Assembly: GCF_026625045.1 (NCBI RefSeq)
Contig: NZ_CP113089.1
Coordinates: 62,001 to 126,000 of the forward strand
From: Microcella daejeonensis
GTDB lineage: Bacteria; Actinomycetota; Actinomycetes; Actinomycetales; Microbacteriaceae
DNA length: 64,000 nt
Reading direction: 5' to 3'
Shown piece by piece: positions 44,684 to 53,776 of the stretch. The notes under the pieces were generated by a model, which ran no database searches, was not told the DNA's origin, and saw only the letters and a program-made list of their open reading frames with translations. The translations under genes and the position numbers were made by a program. Position 1 is the first letter of the stretch, and each line of letters starts with the position of its first letter.

Positions 44684-46963
44684 CTAGGCCTCGGCGCCCT
44701 CCGCGGGAGCCGCGGCGGCCTCGGCGCCATCGGCGCCCTCGGCCAGCACGGGCGAGAGCGACAGCTTGCCGCGGTCGTCGGTCTTCGTGATCTCGACGAG
44801 GATCTTCTGACCCACGCTGAGCACATCCTCGACGTCGTCGACCCGCTTGCCGCCGGCGAGCTTGCGCACCTCGCTGATGTGGAGCAGGCCGTCCTTGCCG
44901 GGCATGAGCGAGACGAAGGCACCGAAGGCGGCGATCTTGACGACCGTGCCCAGGTACTGCTCGCCGACCTCGGGGTTGATCGGGTTGGCGATCTGGTTCA
45001 CCCGAAGGCGGGCGGCCTCGGCCGAGGGGCCGTCGACGGCGCCGATGTAGACCGTGCCGTCCTCCTCGATCGAGATCTGGGCGCCGGTCTCGTCCTGGAT
45101 GGAGTTGATCGTCTTGCCCTTCGGGCCGATGAGCTCGCCGATCTTGTCCGCCGGGATCTGCACGCTGATGACGCGGGGCGCGGTCGGCGCCATCTCGTCG
45201 GGGGCGTCGATCGCCTGGTTCATGACGTCGAGGATCGCGAGGCGGGCCTCGCGGGCCTGCCCGAGCGCACCCTGCAGCACCGACGACGGGATGCCGTCGA
45301 GCTTGGTGTCGAGCTGGATGGCCGTGACGAACTCGCTCGTGCCGGCGACCTTGAAGTCCATGTCGCCGAGGGCGTCCTCGGCGCCGAGGATGTCGGTGAG
45401 GGCCGCGTAGCGGGTCTCGCCGTCCACCTGGTCGCTGATGAGGCCCATGGCGATGCCCGCGACGGGCGCGCGCAGGGGCACGCCGGCGTTGAGCAGCGAC
45501 AGGGTCGAGGCGCAGACCGAGCCCATCGAGGTGGAGCCGTTGGAGCTCATGGCCTCGCTGACCTGACGGATCGCGTAGGGGAACTCCTCGCGCGGGGGCA
45601 GCACCGGCACGAGGGCGCGCTCGGCGAGGAAGCCGTGCCCGATCTCGCGACGCTTGGGGCTGCCGACGCGGCCGGTCTCACCGGTCGAGTAGGGCGGGAA
45701 GTTGTAGTGGTGCAGGTACCGCTTGCTCGTCACGGGGTTGAGCGAGTCGATCTGCTGCTCCATCTTGAGCATGTTCAGCGTGGTGACGCCGAGGATCTGC
45801 GTCTCGCCGCGCTGGAAGATCGCGGAGCCGTGCACGCGCGGGATGACCTGCACCTCGGCGTCGAGCGCCCGGATGTCGGCCAGGCCGCGGCCGTCGATGC
45901 GGACGCCCTCGGTGAGCACGCGCGTGCGCATGATCTTCTTCGAGACCGACTTGTACGCGGCGCCGAAGTCCTTGAGCGACTCCTCGGGCAGCTCGCCGGC
46001 GGCGATGCGGCCCTCGACGGCGACCTTGACGCGCGCCTTGAGGGCGTCGTCGGCGGTCTGACGCTCGACCTTGTCGGCGATCTGGTAGACGCCGGCGAGC
46101 TCGTCGCGCGCGATCTCGTCGACGGCGCTGTAGAGCTCGGCGCTGTACGAGAGGAAGACCGGGTAGTCCTGGATCTCCTTCGCGCTCTGCGCGGCGAGCT
46201 CGAGCTGCGCCTGCGCGAGCTGCTTGATGAACGGCTTGGCGGCCTCGAGGCCCTCGGCCACGACGGCCTCGTTGGGCTTGATGGCGCCGCCCTGGATGAG
46301 GTTCCAGCTGCCCTCGGTGGCCTCGGCCTCGACCATGGTGATCGCGACGTCCTGCTCGCCGTTCGCATCGGTGACGACGCGGCCGGCGACGATGATGTCG
46401 AAGACGGCCTCGGCGAGCTGGCTGTGCTTCGGGAAGGCGACCCACTGACCGCCGCCGTTGTTGTCGGGCATGAGCGCGAGGCGCACGCTCGCGATCGGGC
46501 CGCTGAAGGGCAGGCCCGAGATCTGGGTCGACGCCGAGGCGGCGTTGATGGCCAGCGCGTCGTAGAACTCGTCGGGCGCGATGCTCAGCACCGTGATGAC
46601 GATCTGCACCTCGTTGCGCAGACCCTCGATGAAGGTCGGGCGCAGGGGGCGGTCGATCAGGCGGCACACGAGGATGGCCTCGGTCGAGGGGCGGCCCTCG
46701 CGGCGGAAGAACGAGCCGGGGATCTTGCCGGCGGCGTACGAGCGCTCCTCGACGTCCACCGTGAGGGGGAAGAAGTCGAAGCCCTCGCGGGGGTGCTTGC
46801 CGGCGCTCGTCGCGCTCAGCAGCATGGTCTCCTCGTCGAGGTAGGCGGCCACGGCGCCCTGAGCCTGCTGCGCGAGGCGGCCGGTCTCGAAGCGGACCGT
46901 GCGGGTGCCGTACTTGCCGTTGTCGAGAACGGTCTCGGCGAACTTGATTTCAGGACCTTCCAT
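44684..46963 (-). CDS. pnp: Polyribonucleotide nucleotidyltransferase
   Basis: PNPase degrades RNA from the 3' end with phosphate and can add tails. The 759-residue protein has two RNase PH domains (first ending near [21 protein letters not shown]; second with [13 protein letters not shown] and [14 protein letters not shown]), an all-alpha domain between them, then KH ([30 protein letters not shown]) and S1 ([27 protein letters not shown]) domains. The ATG at 46963 has GGAG upstream. The rpsO gene, normally next to pnp, lies about 7 kb away. Confidence 0.98.
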   Translation of the reverse strand: MEGPEIKFAETVLDNGKYGTRTVRFETGRLAQQAQGAVAAYLDEETMLLSATSAGKHPREGFDFFPLTVDVEERSYAAGKIPGSFFRREGRPSTEAILVCRLIDRPLRPTFIEGLRNEVQIVITVLSIAPDEFYDALAINAASASTQISGLPFSGPIASVRLALMPDNNGGGQWVAFPKHSQLAEAVFDIIVAGRVVTDANGEQDVAITMVEAEATEGSWNLIQGGAIKPNEAVVAEGLEAAKPFIKQLAQAQLELAAQSAKEIQDYPVFLSYSAELYSAVDEIARDELAGVYQIADKVERQTADDALKARVKVAVEGRIAAGELPEESLKDFGAAYKSVSKKIMRTRVLTEGVRIDGRGLADIRALDAEVQVIPRVHGSAIFQRGETQILGVTTLNMLKMEQQIDSLNPVTSKRYLHHYNFPPYSTGETGRVGSPKRREIGHGFLAERALVPVLPPREEFPYAIRQVSEAMSSNGSTSMGSVCASTLSLLNAGVPLRAPVAGIAMGLISDQVDGETRYAALTDILGAEDALGDMDFKVAGTSEFVTAIQLDTKLDGIPSSVLQGALGQAREARLAILDVMNQAIDAPDEMAPTAPRVISVQIPADKIGELIGPKGKTINSIQDETGAQISIEEDGTVYIGAVDGPSAEAARLRVNQIANPINPEVGEQYLGTVVKIAAFGAFVSLMPGKDGLLHISEVRKLAGGKRVDDVEDVLSVGQKILVEITKTDDRGKLSLSPVLAEGADGAEAAAAPAEGAEA

Positions 46964-47278
46964 TGAGGTCTGTCTCCTTACACGTCTGCGCGCCGGGCAC
47001 CCCGTATGGGTGCGCGGCGCAACGCGCGGAGCAGGAGCGGGCAGGAAGGGACGCGGCGTTCTGTGCCGCCGGGTCTGCTCTGGCCAACAGTAGACATCCA
47101 CCGTTCCGCTCGCGCTCGTGCGCTGCGTGACGGGAGATCACCACCGGTGACCAGCTTCGCGCCGGCCTGCTCCATGCGGTTTTCATTTGATGGCGCGAGG
47201 TCGCGCCAGTGATCAGGGTATCAGCACGGCGTGTCGCGGCCTAGGTCCGCTCGGGCGACGCGCCGCGCGCGGTGCCGC
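46964..47278 (-). other. Gene-free leader region upstream of pnp
   Basis: About 315 bp separate pnp from the next upstream gene stop. The half nearer pnp is unusually rich in short GC runs and should contain the pnp promoter and 5' leader. I see no clear promoter consensus, protein gene or known RNA element in it. Confidence 0.5.
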
Positions 47279-47776
47279 TCACGCCCCGTGCTGGACGCTC
47301 GGCGGGTCGCCGGGGATGTCGATCACCGGCACCTCGAGCCGGGCCGCGAAGGCCTCGATGCGCACCGGGTCGAGCTCCTCGCCGATCGGCGTCGCGATGC
47401 GGCCGTTCTCGATCACCCAGTGCTCGGGGCGCGGGCGGCGCTCGTGCATCCAGCGCCCGATGACGAGGTTGGCCGACAGCGGGTGCACGGCCACGGCGAA
47501 AGGCGCGCGCACCACGAGGGCCTCGCCGTCGAAGCGCAGGCTCGTGCGCCACCGCGTCGTGATCTGCATCATCGACGCCGCGAGGAGCCCGAAGCCGCCG
47601 AGGCTTCCGATCACGGCGAGAGCGGTCGGGATGCCCGGCGGGGCGACCTCGGCCAGCAGCGCCGCGCAGCCCGCCACCATGACCACGAACCCGATGACCA
47701 GGCGGGCGCCCCAGCGCCCGGCCCCGGCGCGGGTGACCAGCTGCGGGGGCTCGGTCGGGGCATCCATAGGGGTCAT
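47279..47776 (-). CDS. PH-like membrane protein of unknown function
   Basis: The 165-residue product has two close membrane segments (GARLVIGFVVMVAGCAALLA and IPTALAVIGSLGGFGLLAASMM) and a soluble C-terminal part with a PH-like beta pattern (WRTSLRFDGEALVVRAPFAVAVHPLSANLVIGRWMHERR). No family name fits with confidence. ATG at 47767 is an alternative start three codons downstream. It is on the pnp strand, 315 bp upstream of it, and next to the lipoprotein operon. Confidence 0.75.
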   Translation of the reverse strand: MTPMDAPTEPPQLVTRAGAGRWGARLVIGFVVMVAGCAALLAEVAPPGIPTALAVIGSLGGFGLLAASMMQITTRWRTSLRFDGEALVVRAPFAVAVHPLSANLVIGRWMHERRPRPEHWVIENGRIATPIGEELDPVRIEAFAARLEVPVIDIPGDPPSVQHGA

Positions 47777-47844
47777 TCTGCGACGGTCGGCCGCGATGCT
47801 GCTGACAGCCGACGGACGCGGGATCGGTGACGATGGTCGAAGGC

Positions 47845-47891
47845 GGCCCCGGGCGGAGCGGGAACCATGCGTGGAGCGCTCCGCCGGGGCC
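47845..47891. terminator. Long hairpin after the lipoprotein operon
   Basis: The arm GGCCCCGGGCGGAGCG (47845-47860) pairs with 47877-47891 over a single bulged base. With the next hairpin at 47899-47923 it follows the lipoprotein triplet, which is transcribed leftward. Confidence 0.65.
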
Positions 47892-47898
47892 GCGGCCC

Positions 47899-47923
47899 CG
47901 AGTCCGCTTCGGGCTCGGACTCG
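47899..47923 (-). terminator. Short hairpin after the lipoprotein operon
   Basis: An 8-bp perfect stem (47899-47906 with 47916-47923) around a 9-base loop lies 51-75 bp past the last lipoprotein stop. Confidence 0.6.
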
Positions 47924-47973
47924 TCACGCCGCAGGAGTGCTTCGGAGCATCGGCCCGCGCGGCTTGCCCGGGG

Positions 47974-48741
47974 TCAGAAGTCGGCGACGGGCAGGTCGAG
48001 TCGGCTGAGCGGTCGCGAGCCCCGGTCGCCCGTCGCCTCGGCGCGCGGCAGCGCCCGCTCGAGCAGCATCTCGCCGGGCGGGCACAGCGCCGCGGCGCGG
48101 GCGCGGGTGGGAGGGTCGAGGCCCGTGAGCGGATCCCAGGGGCGCCCCTCGGCGGCGCGCTCGGCGAGCCGCGCGGGCGGAGCGGAGACGACCGGGCCCG
48201 CGCCCGCCCGGCGCAGGCAGGGCAGCAGGCGCGTGAGCGCGTCATCCCGCCACCACGCCCGCTCGACATCGTCGATGCCGCCGAGCGCGGGCACGGCGGG
48301 CAGGTGGCGCACGGCGCAGACGCGCACCGCGAGGGCGAGGCGCTCGAGGGCGGCGAGGCGGTCCTCGACGATCGGCAGCGCCCCGTCCTGGCTCACGGAC
48401 CACTCGACGAGCTCGCCCGTCGGGTCGATGCGCAGCGATGCGCTCGAGACCGTCGGATCCTGCTCGGCGATGCACGTGGACGTGACGGCGGACCACTCCC
48501 CCTCCGGCAGGGTGCCGCGGTAGGCGGGGGCGGGCAGGCCGAAATCGGCGATCCGGCGGCCGTCGCTCTGCACGAGCCGCTCGACGCGCTCCCGGCCGAA
48601 GCGCTCGGCGAGGCGCTCGCGCGCATCGATGACGTCGTCGACGCCGATCGCGCCCCGCTCAGCCGGCGTCGACGCGCATCCGGCGAGCGCCGCGACCATC
48701 GCGAGAGCGGCGGCGAGCGGCAGCAGCACGGCCCGCCTCAT
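47974..48741 (-). CDS. Four-cysteine lipoprotein, third of a triplet
   Basis: The 255-residue product has a lipoprotein signal (AAALAMVAALAGC; Cys at about 22). The mature part shares a pattern with the two upstream lipoproteins: a cysteine in STC, one in RVC, one in LLPCLRRAG, and a last one in AALCPPGE. The pattern suggests two disulfides and an extracytoplasmic role, but no function is known. It overlaps the preceding lipoprotein gene by four bases. A hairpin pair follows. Confidence 0.82.
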   Translation of the reverse strand: MRRAVLLPLAAALAMVAALAGCASTPAERGAIGVDDVIDARERLAERFGRERVERLVQSDGRRIADFGLPAPAYRGTLPEGEWSAVTSTCIAEQDPTVSSASLRIDPTGELVEWSVSQDGALPIVEDRLAALERLALAVRVCAVRHLPAVPALGGIDDVERAWWRDDALTRLLPCLRRAGAGPVVSAPPARLAERAAEGRPWDPLTGLDPPTRARAAALCPPGEMLLERALPRAEATGDRGSRPLSRLDLPVADF

Positions 48742-49418
48742 TGCCCACCGGCCGGAGGGATGCGGGCGAGGGAGGCCAGGGGGTCGGGGCAGAGAGCCTC
48801 GGCGCGGGCAAGAGCGGCGGGGTCGGTGCGCACCCTCGCGTAGGGATCGCCCTCGGACCCGCCCGCGATCGGCACGCCGTGCCCCAGCAGGCATCGCGGC
48901 AGCTCGACCTCGATCGCCTGCCGTCGCCACTCGAGCTCGAGGGGGCCGGGAGGCCCGCTGCCGATCGAGGGCGGCGGCAGGATGCTCTCGCACACGAAGA
49001 TCGCCAGCTCCAGCGTCCTCGTCTCCGCGTCGGAGGTCGGGCGGCCGAGCGTCACCGATCCCGTCGCGCCGTCGGGCACGACCGGCACCGCCGTGCGCAC
49101 GGAGAGGCAGGCGGCGTAGGCGCTCGGCCACGCCGAGGCGTCGAGCCATTCGGGCGTGCCCGCCTCGGGCACCGCGATCCCCGGCCACCGGTCGCGCAGG
49201 TACCCGGCGTGCGAGTCGAGCAGCACGGCGAGCCGCTCCTCCGCCCGCTCGGCGCGCTCCCTCGCGACGTCGTCGAGCGCGGGGGCCCCCGGGGCGGCCT
49301 CGGTGGAGCATCCCGCCAGGAGGATCGCGGCCGGGACCAGCACGGCGGTCAGCAGCACCGCGCGCCGCGACGGGGCCGCCCGGCGCGCGGGTCGACGGCG
49401 CGGGGCTCGAGGCCTCAT
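48738..49418 (-). CDS. Four-cysteine lipoprotein, second of a triplet
   Basis: The 226-residue product has an arginine-rich signal peptide with lipobox (VLVPAAILLAGC; Cys at about 37). The mature domain has HAGYLRDRWPGIAVPEAGTPEW, which closely resembles the first lipoprotein of the triplet, and the same four cysteines (AACLS, FVCES, PRCLLGHG, ALCPDP). It overlaps its neighbours on both sides by four bases, so all three are translated in turn from one message. Confidence 0.82.
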   Translation of the reverse strand: MRPRAPRRRPARRAAPSRRAVLLTAVLVPAAILLAGCSTEAAPGAPALDDVARERAERAEERLAVLLDSHAGYLRDRWPGIAVPEAGTPEWLDASAWPSAYAACLSVRTAVPVVPDGATGSVTLGRPTSDAETRTLELAIFVCESILPPPSIGSGPPGPLELEWRRQAIEVELPRCLLGHGVPIAGGSEGDPYARVRTDPAALARAEALCPDPLASLARIPPAGGQ

Positions 49419-50107
49419 GGCACCGCGTCGAGCAGGGTCTCGGGAGCCGGGCAGCGGGCCTCGGCGGCGGTGCGCTCGAGCGGGCCGGGGCCGACGAGGC
49501 GGTAGGGGTCGAGCGCGCCATCGGTGCGCCAGGTCTCCGCGAACTCCTCCGCGCTCGGCACCGGTGCGGCGCGGTAGCCGTGGGAGCGCAGGCACGGCGC
49601 GAGCACCGTCTGCCAGTAGTCGAGCGCCCAGGGCGCCTCGACGCTCTGCAGCTCGGCGGAGTACCACTCGCGCACCGGATGCTCCGCCTGGCAGCCGAAG
49701 GCGGCGACGTCGAGCTCGTACAGATCGCGGGTGCTCACGACGGCGACGCGACCGTAGTCGATGCGATCCCCCTCAGGGGTCGGACGCGCGCCGGGGAATC
49801 CGCGATCGTCGAGGCAGCGCGAGACCTCCGCCGCCCACTCGTCGGCGGCGACCCACTCGTACGAGGCGGTCTCGGGCACGGAGATCGGACCCCAGCGGTC
49901 GCGCAGGTAGACGCCGAACCGCTCGGTATCCGCCTCGTGGGCCGCGAGGGCGACGGCATCGCGCTCGCGGTTGAGCTCGGCGAGGCTGGCGTCGAGGCGC
50001 CCGCCCGGCTGCGCCGCGCATCCAGCCAGGAGCCCCGCCGCGACGACCGCGACGACGGCGATCGCGGGCACGCCGACGGCCGAGCGGGCGCGGCGGCGAG
50101 CGGGCAT
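49415..50107 (-). CDS. Four-cysteine lipoprotein, first of a triplet
   Basis: The 230-residue product has a signal peptide with lipobox (VVAAGLLAGC; Cys at about 30). The mature domain has FGVYLRDRWGPISVPETASYEW and the four cysteines SRCLDDRG, FGCQAEH, APCLRSHG and ARCPAPET. The ATG at 50107 is chosen because the longer frame adds a non-signal stretch. It is the first gene of the triplet and is divergent from the ABC exporter operon; the 147-bp gap holds the paired palindromes. Confidence 0.82.
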   Translation of the reverse strand: MPARRRARSAVGVPAIAVVAVVAAGLLAGCAAQPGGRLDASLAELNRERDAVALAAHEADTERFGVYLRDRWGPISVPETASYEWVAADEWAAEVSRCLDDRGFPGARPTPEGDRIDYGRVAVVSTRDLYELDVAAFGCQAEHPVREWYSAELQSVEAPWALDYWQTVLAPCLRSHGYRAAPVPSAEEFAETWRTDGALDPYRLVGPGPLERTAAEARCPAPETLLDAVP

Positions 50108-50173
50108 GGGCTGAGAGTGGCACCGCCACCGGGGGAATCGCTGGATGCCCCGCATAGGGATTCCTGGGGTTAT

Positions 50174-50206
50174 GTGCAGTTACTGCACCTAACTCTGCAG
50201 TTACTG
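50174..50206. promoter_or_regulatory. Paired palindromic operators between lipoprotein and ABC operons
   Basis: GTGCAGTTACTGCAC (50174-50188) is a perfect 15-bp palindrome. A second near-copy, CTGCAGTTACTG, occupies 50195-50206. The TGCAGTTACTG units are 21 bp apart, two turns of the helix, 49-81 bp before the ABC start. A TetR-family repressor at 52301 in the same operon is the natural candidate ligand. Confidence 0.8.
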
Positions 50207-50254
50207 TCGAATCACTCGCTCCCGCTCGGGGGCCCCGGGAACAGGAGCACTGCC

Positions 50255-50977
50255 ATGACCGATCGACCGCCGCCCGCGCTCCGCGCGCAGGGTCTCTCCA
50301 AGCACTACGGCACGGGCGCGAGCCGGTTCGACGCGCTGCGCGACGTGGACCTCGAGATCGATCCGGGCGAGTGCGTCGCGATCGTCGGCAAGAGCGGCTC
50401 GGGCAAGTCGACCCTCATGCACCTGCTCGCGGTGCTCGACAGCCCGTCGAGCGGCAGCGTGAGCATCCACGGAACCGATGCGGCGACCCTCAGCGGGCGC
50501 GAGCTCGACCGCCTGCGCAATCGCGAGTTCGGGTTCGTGTTCCAGCAGTTCTTCATGGTGCCGCAGAGCACCGTGCTCGAGAACGTGGCGCTGCCCCTCA
50601 CCATCGCGGGGCGCGGACGGCGCGAGCGTCGTGAGCGCTCCCTGGCGATGCTGCGGATGCTCGGCCTCGAGGAGAAGGCCTCCGCCCGCGCCGCGACCCT
50701 CTCGGGCGGGCAGAAGCAGCGCGCCGTGATCGCCCGCGCGCTCAGCGGGGATCCGAGCATCATCTTCGCCGACGAGCCGACGGGCAACCTCGACTCGACC
50801 ACCGGCACCATCGTCGAGGAGACCCTGCTCGGCCTCAACCGCGACCGCGGCATCACGCTCGTCATCGTGACCCATGACGAGGAGCTCGCGGCACGGTGCG
50901 ACCGCCGCATCACCGTGCGCGACGGCCGAATCGTCGACGACTCCCGCTCGGCCGTCGGGGCGGGGGCCGGGCGATGA
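50255..50977 (+). CDS. MacB/LolD-type ABC transporter ATP-binding protein
   Basis: The 240-residue ATPase has Walker A in GKSGSGKST, signature LSGGQ in ATLSGGQKQRAVIARAL, Walker B in IIFADEPTGNLD and the switch His in VTHDEELA. This is the profile of the MacB/LolD/FtsE group. The ATG at 50255 has a weak GGAG six bases upstream. It overlaps the permease gene by four bases and is preceded by the paired palindromes. Confidence 0.95.
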   Translation: MTDRPPPALRAQGLSKHYGTGASRFDALRDVDLEIDPGECVAIVGKSGSGKSTLMHLLAVLDSPSSGSVSIHGTDAATLSGRELDRLRNREFGFVFQQFFMVPQSTVLENVALPLTIAGRGRRERRERSLAMLRMLGLEEKASARAATLSGGQKQRAVIARALSGDPSIIFADEPTGNLDSTTGTIVEETLLGLNRDRGITLVIVTHDEELAARCDRRITVRDGRIVDDSRSAVGAGAGR

Positions 50978-52284
50978 AGGCCGTCGACCTCGTGCGCAGC
51001 GCCGCCGCGAACACCGTGCGCAGCCGACTGCGCACGACCCTCACCGTGCTCGCGCTCTCCGTGGGCGCGTTCACCCTCACCATCACGACCGCGCTCGGGC
51101 AGGGAGTATCGAGCTACATCGACGCCCAGGTCGCCACGCTGGGCTCGGACGACGTCGTGCTCGTGCAGCTCGCCGCCGACCCGGCCGACGCCCTCGCGGC
51201 CGATGACGGGCCCGCGGAGTACGAAGAAGGCACCCCCGCCGCCGCAGGGGGCCTCGGCGCCCCTCCCGGATTCGGGGGCAGCGACCCTCTCAGCGCGGAG
51301 GACCTCGACCGCATCGCCGGGATCGACGGCATCGCCGAGGTGGAGCCCGTGCGGGCGGTCGCGGTCGACTACGTGGAGGGCGCGTCGGGAACGCGGTACG
51401 TGTTCACCATCAACCCCCAGTCGGCCGTGACCCGCTCGGATCTCGAGGCGGGCGCCCAGCTCGACCACACCGCCGACGACTACGAGGTGGTGCTGCCGAG
51501 CGAGTACCTCGAGCCGCTCGGCTACCCCTCGGCCGACGAGGCCGTCGGCGAGACGGTGACGATCGCCGCCACCGATGCCGCGGGGGCGCAGCAGACGCTC
51601 GAGGCGACCCTCGTCGGCGTCAGCCGGGCGAGCCTGCTCGCGAGCGGCGCGGGGGCGAACAACGCCCTCATCGGCGCGATCGCCGATCTGCAATCGGCCA
51701 CGGCGGGGGCGGCGGAGGATGCGGCCGGCGCCAGCGTCGCCATCGCCTACCTCGACGACGGCGCCGACGGTGCGGACCTGGACGCCGTGCGCAGCGCCCT
51801 CGCCGATGGCGGGTACAGCGCGCAGACCGTCGAGGATCAGCTCGGCATCGTTCAGACCGTGATCATCGGCATCACCGGAGTGCTCAACGCCTTCGGTGTG
51901 ATCGCCCTGCTCGCCGCGGCGTTCGGGATCGTGAACACCCTGCTCATGAGCGTGCAGGAGCGCACCCGTGAGATCGGGCTGATGAAGGCGATGGGCATGA
52001 GCAGCGGACGGGTATTCGCACTGTTCAGCCTCGAGGCGGTCGTCATCGGGCTGCTCGGCAGCGCGCTCGGCGTGCTGCTCGGCGTCGGTGCCGGCAGCGC
52101 TCTCTCCGCCGCCCTCGGCGCAGGGCCGCTCGCGGGACTCGAGGGTCTCACCCTGCTGGCGTTCGATCCGCTCGGCGTGCTCGGGGTCGTCGTGCTCATC
52201 ACCGCGATCGCGTTCGTCTCGGGCACGCTGCCCGCCGCCCGCGCCGCGCGGCAGCGCCCCATCGAATCGCTACGCTACGAGTGA
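50974..52284 (+). CDS. MacB/FtsX-type ABC transporter permease
   Basis: The 436-residue protein has one N-terminal membrane helix (LTVLALSVGAFTLTITTAL, about 27-45), a large extracytoplasmic domain (about 50-275), and three C-terminal helices (GVLNAFGVIALLAAAFGIVNTLL; VFALFSLEAVVIGLLGSALGVLLGVGAG; PLGVLGVVVLITAIAFVSG). The FtsX-core motif QERTREIGLMKAMGMSSGR lies between the first two of these. It overlaps the ATPase by four bases. Substrate unknown; export of lipoproteins, peptides or antibiotics is typical. Confidence 0.93.
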   Translation: MKAVDLVRSAAANTVRSRLRTTLTVLALSVGAFTLTITTALGQGVSSYIDAQVATLGSDDVVLVQLAADPADALAADDGPAEYEEGTPAAAGGLGAPPGFGGSDPLSAEDLDRIAGIDGIAEVEPVRAVAVDYVEGASGTRYVFTINPQSAVTRSDLEAGAQLDHTADDYEVVLPSEYLEPLGYPSADEAVGETVTIAATDAAGAQQTLEATLVGVSRASLLASGAGANNALIGAIADLQSATAGAAEDAAGASVAIAYLDDGADGADLDAVRSALADGGYSAQTVEDQLGIVQTVIIGITGVLNAFGVIALLAAAFGIVNTLLMSVQERTREIGLMKAMGMSSGRVFALFSLEAVVIGLLGSALGVLLGVGAGSALSAALGAGPLAGLEGLTLLAFDPLGVLGVVVLITAIAFVSGTLPAARAARQRPIESLRYE

Positions 52285-52300
52285 TCCGACGAGGGGCGCG

Positions 52301-52948
52301 ATGACCGAGACACGAGCAGCGGCCGTGCGCCCCCGCGCGCGGGCGACGGCGCTGGCGATCGAGCGCAGCGCCGTCGCCCTCGTGCTCGAGCAGGGCTACG
52401 AGACCGTGACGGTCGACATGATCTGCGCCCGCGCCGGCGTCTCGCAGCGCACGTTCTTCAATCGCTTCGCCACGAAGGACGCCGCGATCATCGGCGCCGA
52501 GGCGCCCGCGCTCGACGAGAGCGCCGTCCGCGCCTTCATCGCCTCGACCGGCGCCGACGTCCTCGGCGAGGCCGTCGGTCTCGTCGCGACGGCGGCGATC
52601 GACGCCGGCCCTGATCCGAGCCTCATGCTCGATCGCATGCGCGCGGTCACGTCGAGCCCGCATCTCGTCCAGCGTCAGATGGAGCGCTTCGCCGAGCTCG
52701 AGTCGGAGCTCGCCGAGGTGCTGCGCTACCGGCTGGAGCGGTCGCGCACGCCCGCCGACGACGAGGCGTCGCTCCAGCGGCAGTCGCACCTCGCGGCCCA
52801 GATGCTGGCCGGCGTCATGCGGTACGTCGCCATGACGGCGATCGGCGAGGAGCCGGCCGCGCTGCCGGCGACGGTCGAGCGGACCCGCGCGACCCTGGGC
52901 CAGCTGCTGCCGAAGCTCGCGGGAACCGCGGAGGGCACCCCGGCCTGA
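52301..52948 (+). CDS. TetR-family regulator of the ABC operon
   Basis: The 215-residue protein has the TetR helix-turn-helix (AIERSAVALVLEQGYETVTVDMICARAGVSQRTFFNRFATKDAAI, recognition helix SQRTFFNRF) and a ligand domain (SPHLVQRQMERFAELESELAEVL). It is the third gene of the ABC operon, 16 bp after the permease, and likely represses it by binding the TGCAGTTACTG palindromes at 50174-50206. GAGGGGCG precedes the ATG. Confidence 0.92.
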   Translation: MTETRAAAVRPRARATALAIERSAVALVLEQGYETVTVDMICARAGVSQRTFFNRFATKDAAIIGAEAPALDESAVRAFIASTGADVLGEAVGLVATAAIDAGPDPSLMLDRMRAVTSSPHLVQRQMERFAELESELAEVLRYRLERSRTPADDEASLQRQSHLAAQMLAGVMRYVAMTAIGEEPAALPATVERTRATLGQLLPKLAGTAEGTPA

Positions 52949-52999
52949 GCCGACGGCGACCGGCGCCCGAGGGGACGGCGACGCACAGGGCTGCTGCGC

Positions 53000-53590
53000 T
53001 CAGGCGGCGGCGAACCCCGCGCTCAGGCGGCGCAGGGCGGCGTCGATCGCCTCGCCGGGCTGCCCCTCGCCGTGGCGCGCCCACCACACGGCGGCGTTGT
53101 GCGCGCACAGCACGACCGCTCCGCCGACGACCGCCGCGACGAGCGAGTCGTGCGCGACGCCCGCCCGATCGACGACGGCCCGCGCGATGATGCCGTCGAC
53201 GCCGTGGAAGCGCTCGACCCCGTCGGCGAGCAGTGCGGGGTTGTCGCCGATGAGGCGCAGGCGTCGGCGCGTGAGCTCCCAGTGCTCCTCGGGTACCGCC
53301 GAGGCGCGCACGTAGGCCTCCCGCACGGCGTCCATGGCCGGCAGCTGCGGGTCGACGGCGGCGAGGTGGTCACGCAGGGCATCCACGAAGCCGTCGGCGG
53401 ATGCCCAGACGAGCGAGCTCTTCGTCGGGAAGTGCCGGAAGACCGTGCGGCGGCTGTGGCCGGAGGCTCGGGCGACGTCGTCCATCGTCACGGTGTCGTA
53501 GCCGTGCTCGAGGAAGAGGTCGAGGGCCACCTCGCTGACGCGGGCGATGTCGAGCTCTACGGGACGCCCACGCCGTCGGGGTTCGGTCAT
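53000..53590 (-). CDS. TetR-family transcriptional regulator
   Basis: The 196-residue protein has a TetR helix-turn-helix (ARVSEVALDLFLEHGYDTVTMDDVARASGHSRRTVFRHFPTKSSL) and a C-terminal domain with EHWELTRRRLRLIGDNPAL, the MftR-like TetR_C fold. It is convergent with the ABC operon, and no adjacent divergent target is evident, so its target is unknown. The first ~10 residues are Arg-rich. Confidence 0.9.
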   Translation of the reverse strand: MTEPRRRGRPVELDIARVSEVALDLFLEHGYDTVTMDDVARASGHSRRTVFRHFPTKSSLVWASADGFVDALRDHLAAVDPQLPAMDAVREAYVRASAVPEEHWELTRRRLRLIGDNPALLADGVERFHGVDGIIARAVVDRAGVAHDSLVAAVVGGAVVLCAHNAAVWWARHGEGQPGEAIDAALRRLSAGFAAA

Positions 53591-53692
53591 GGCGTCACCC
53601 TAGTGGCGGCGCGGCGCCCGAGCGCCATCGCAGTGCCACAATTCTCACAGCGCGCACTCAGCACGGCCGGGCGCGGCCGGCGCGGGAACGAC

Positions 53693-53726
53693 GAAGGCCG
53701 CCTCCCGCAGTGCGGGGGCGGCCTTC
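53693..53726 (-). terminator. Hairpin terminator after rpsO
   Basis: A 10-bp stem (53693-53702 with 53717-53726) plus a 5-bp inner stem (53704-53708 with 53712-53716) and a 3-base loop lies 51 bp past the rpsO stop. Confidence 0.8.
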
Positions 53727-53776
53727 TCGAACGTTCGAAGCGCGTGTCTGTCGACGCGGCGCCGGGCGGGCGACGA

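Noticed and set aside
53727..53738. TCGAACGTTCGA as an SOS box
   Set aside because: The half-sites are right, but the four-base spacer is missing, and the site is inside the region after rpsO rather than at a promoter.
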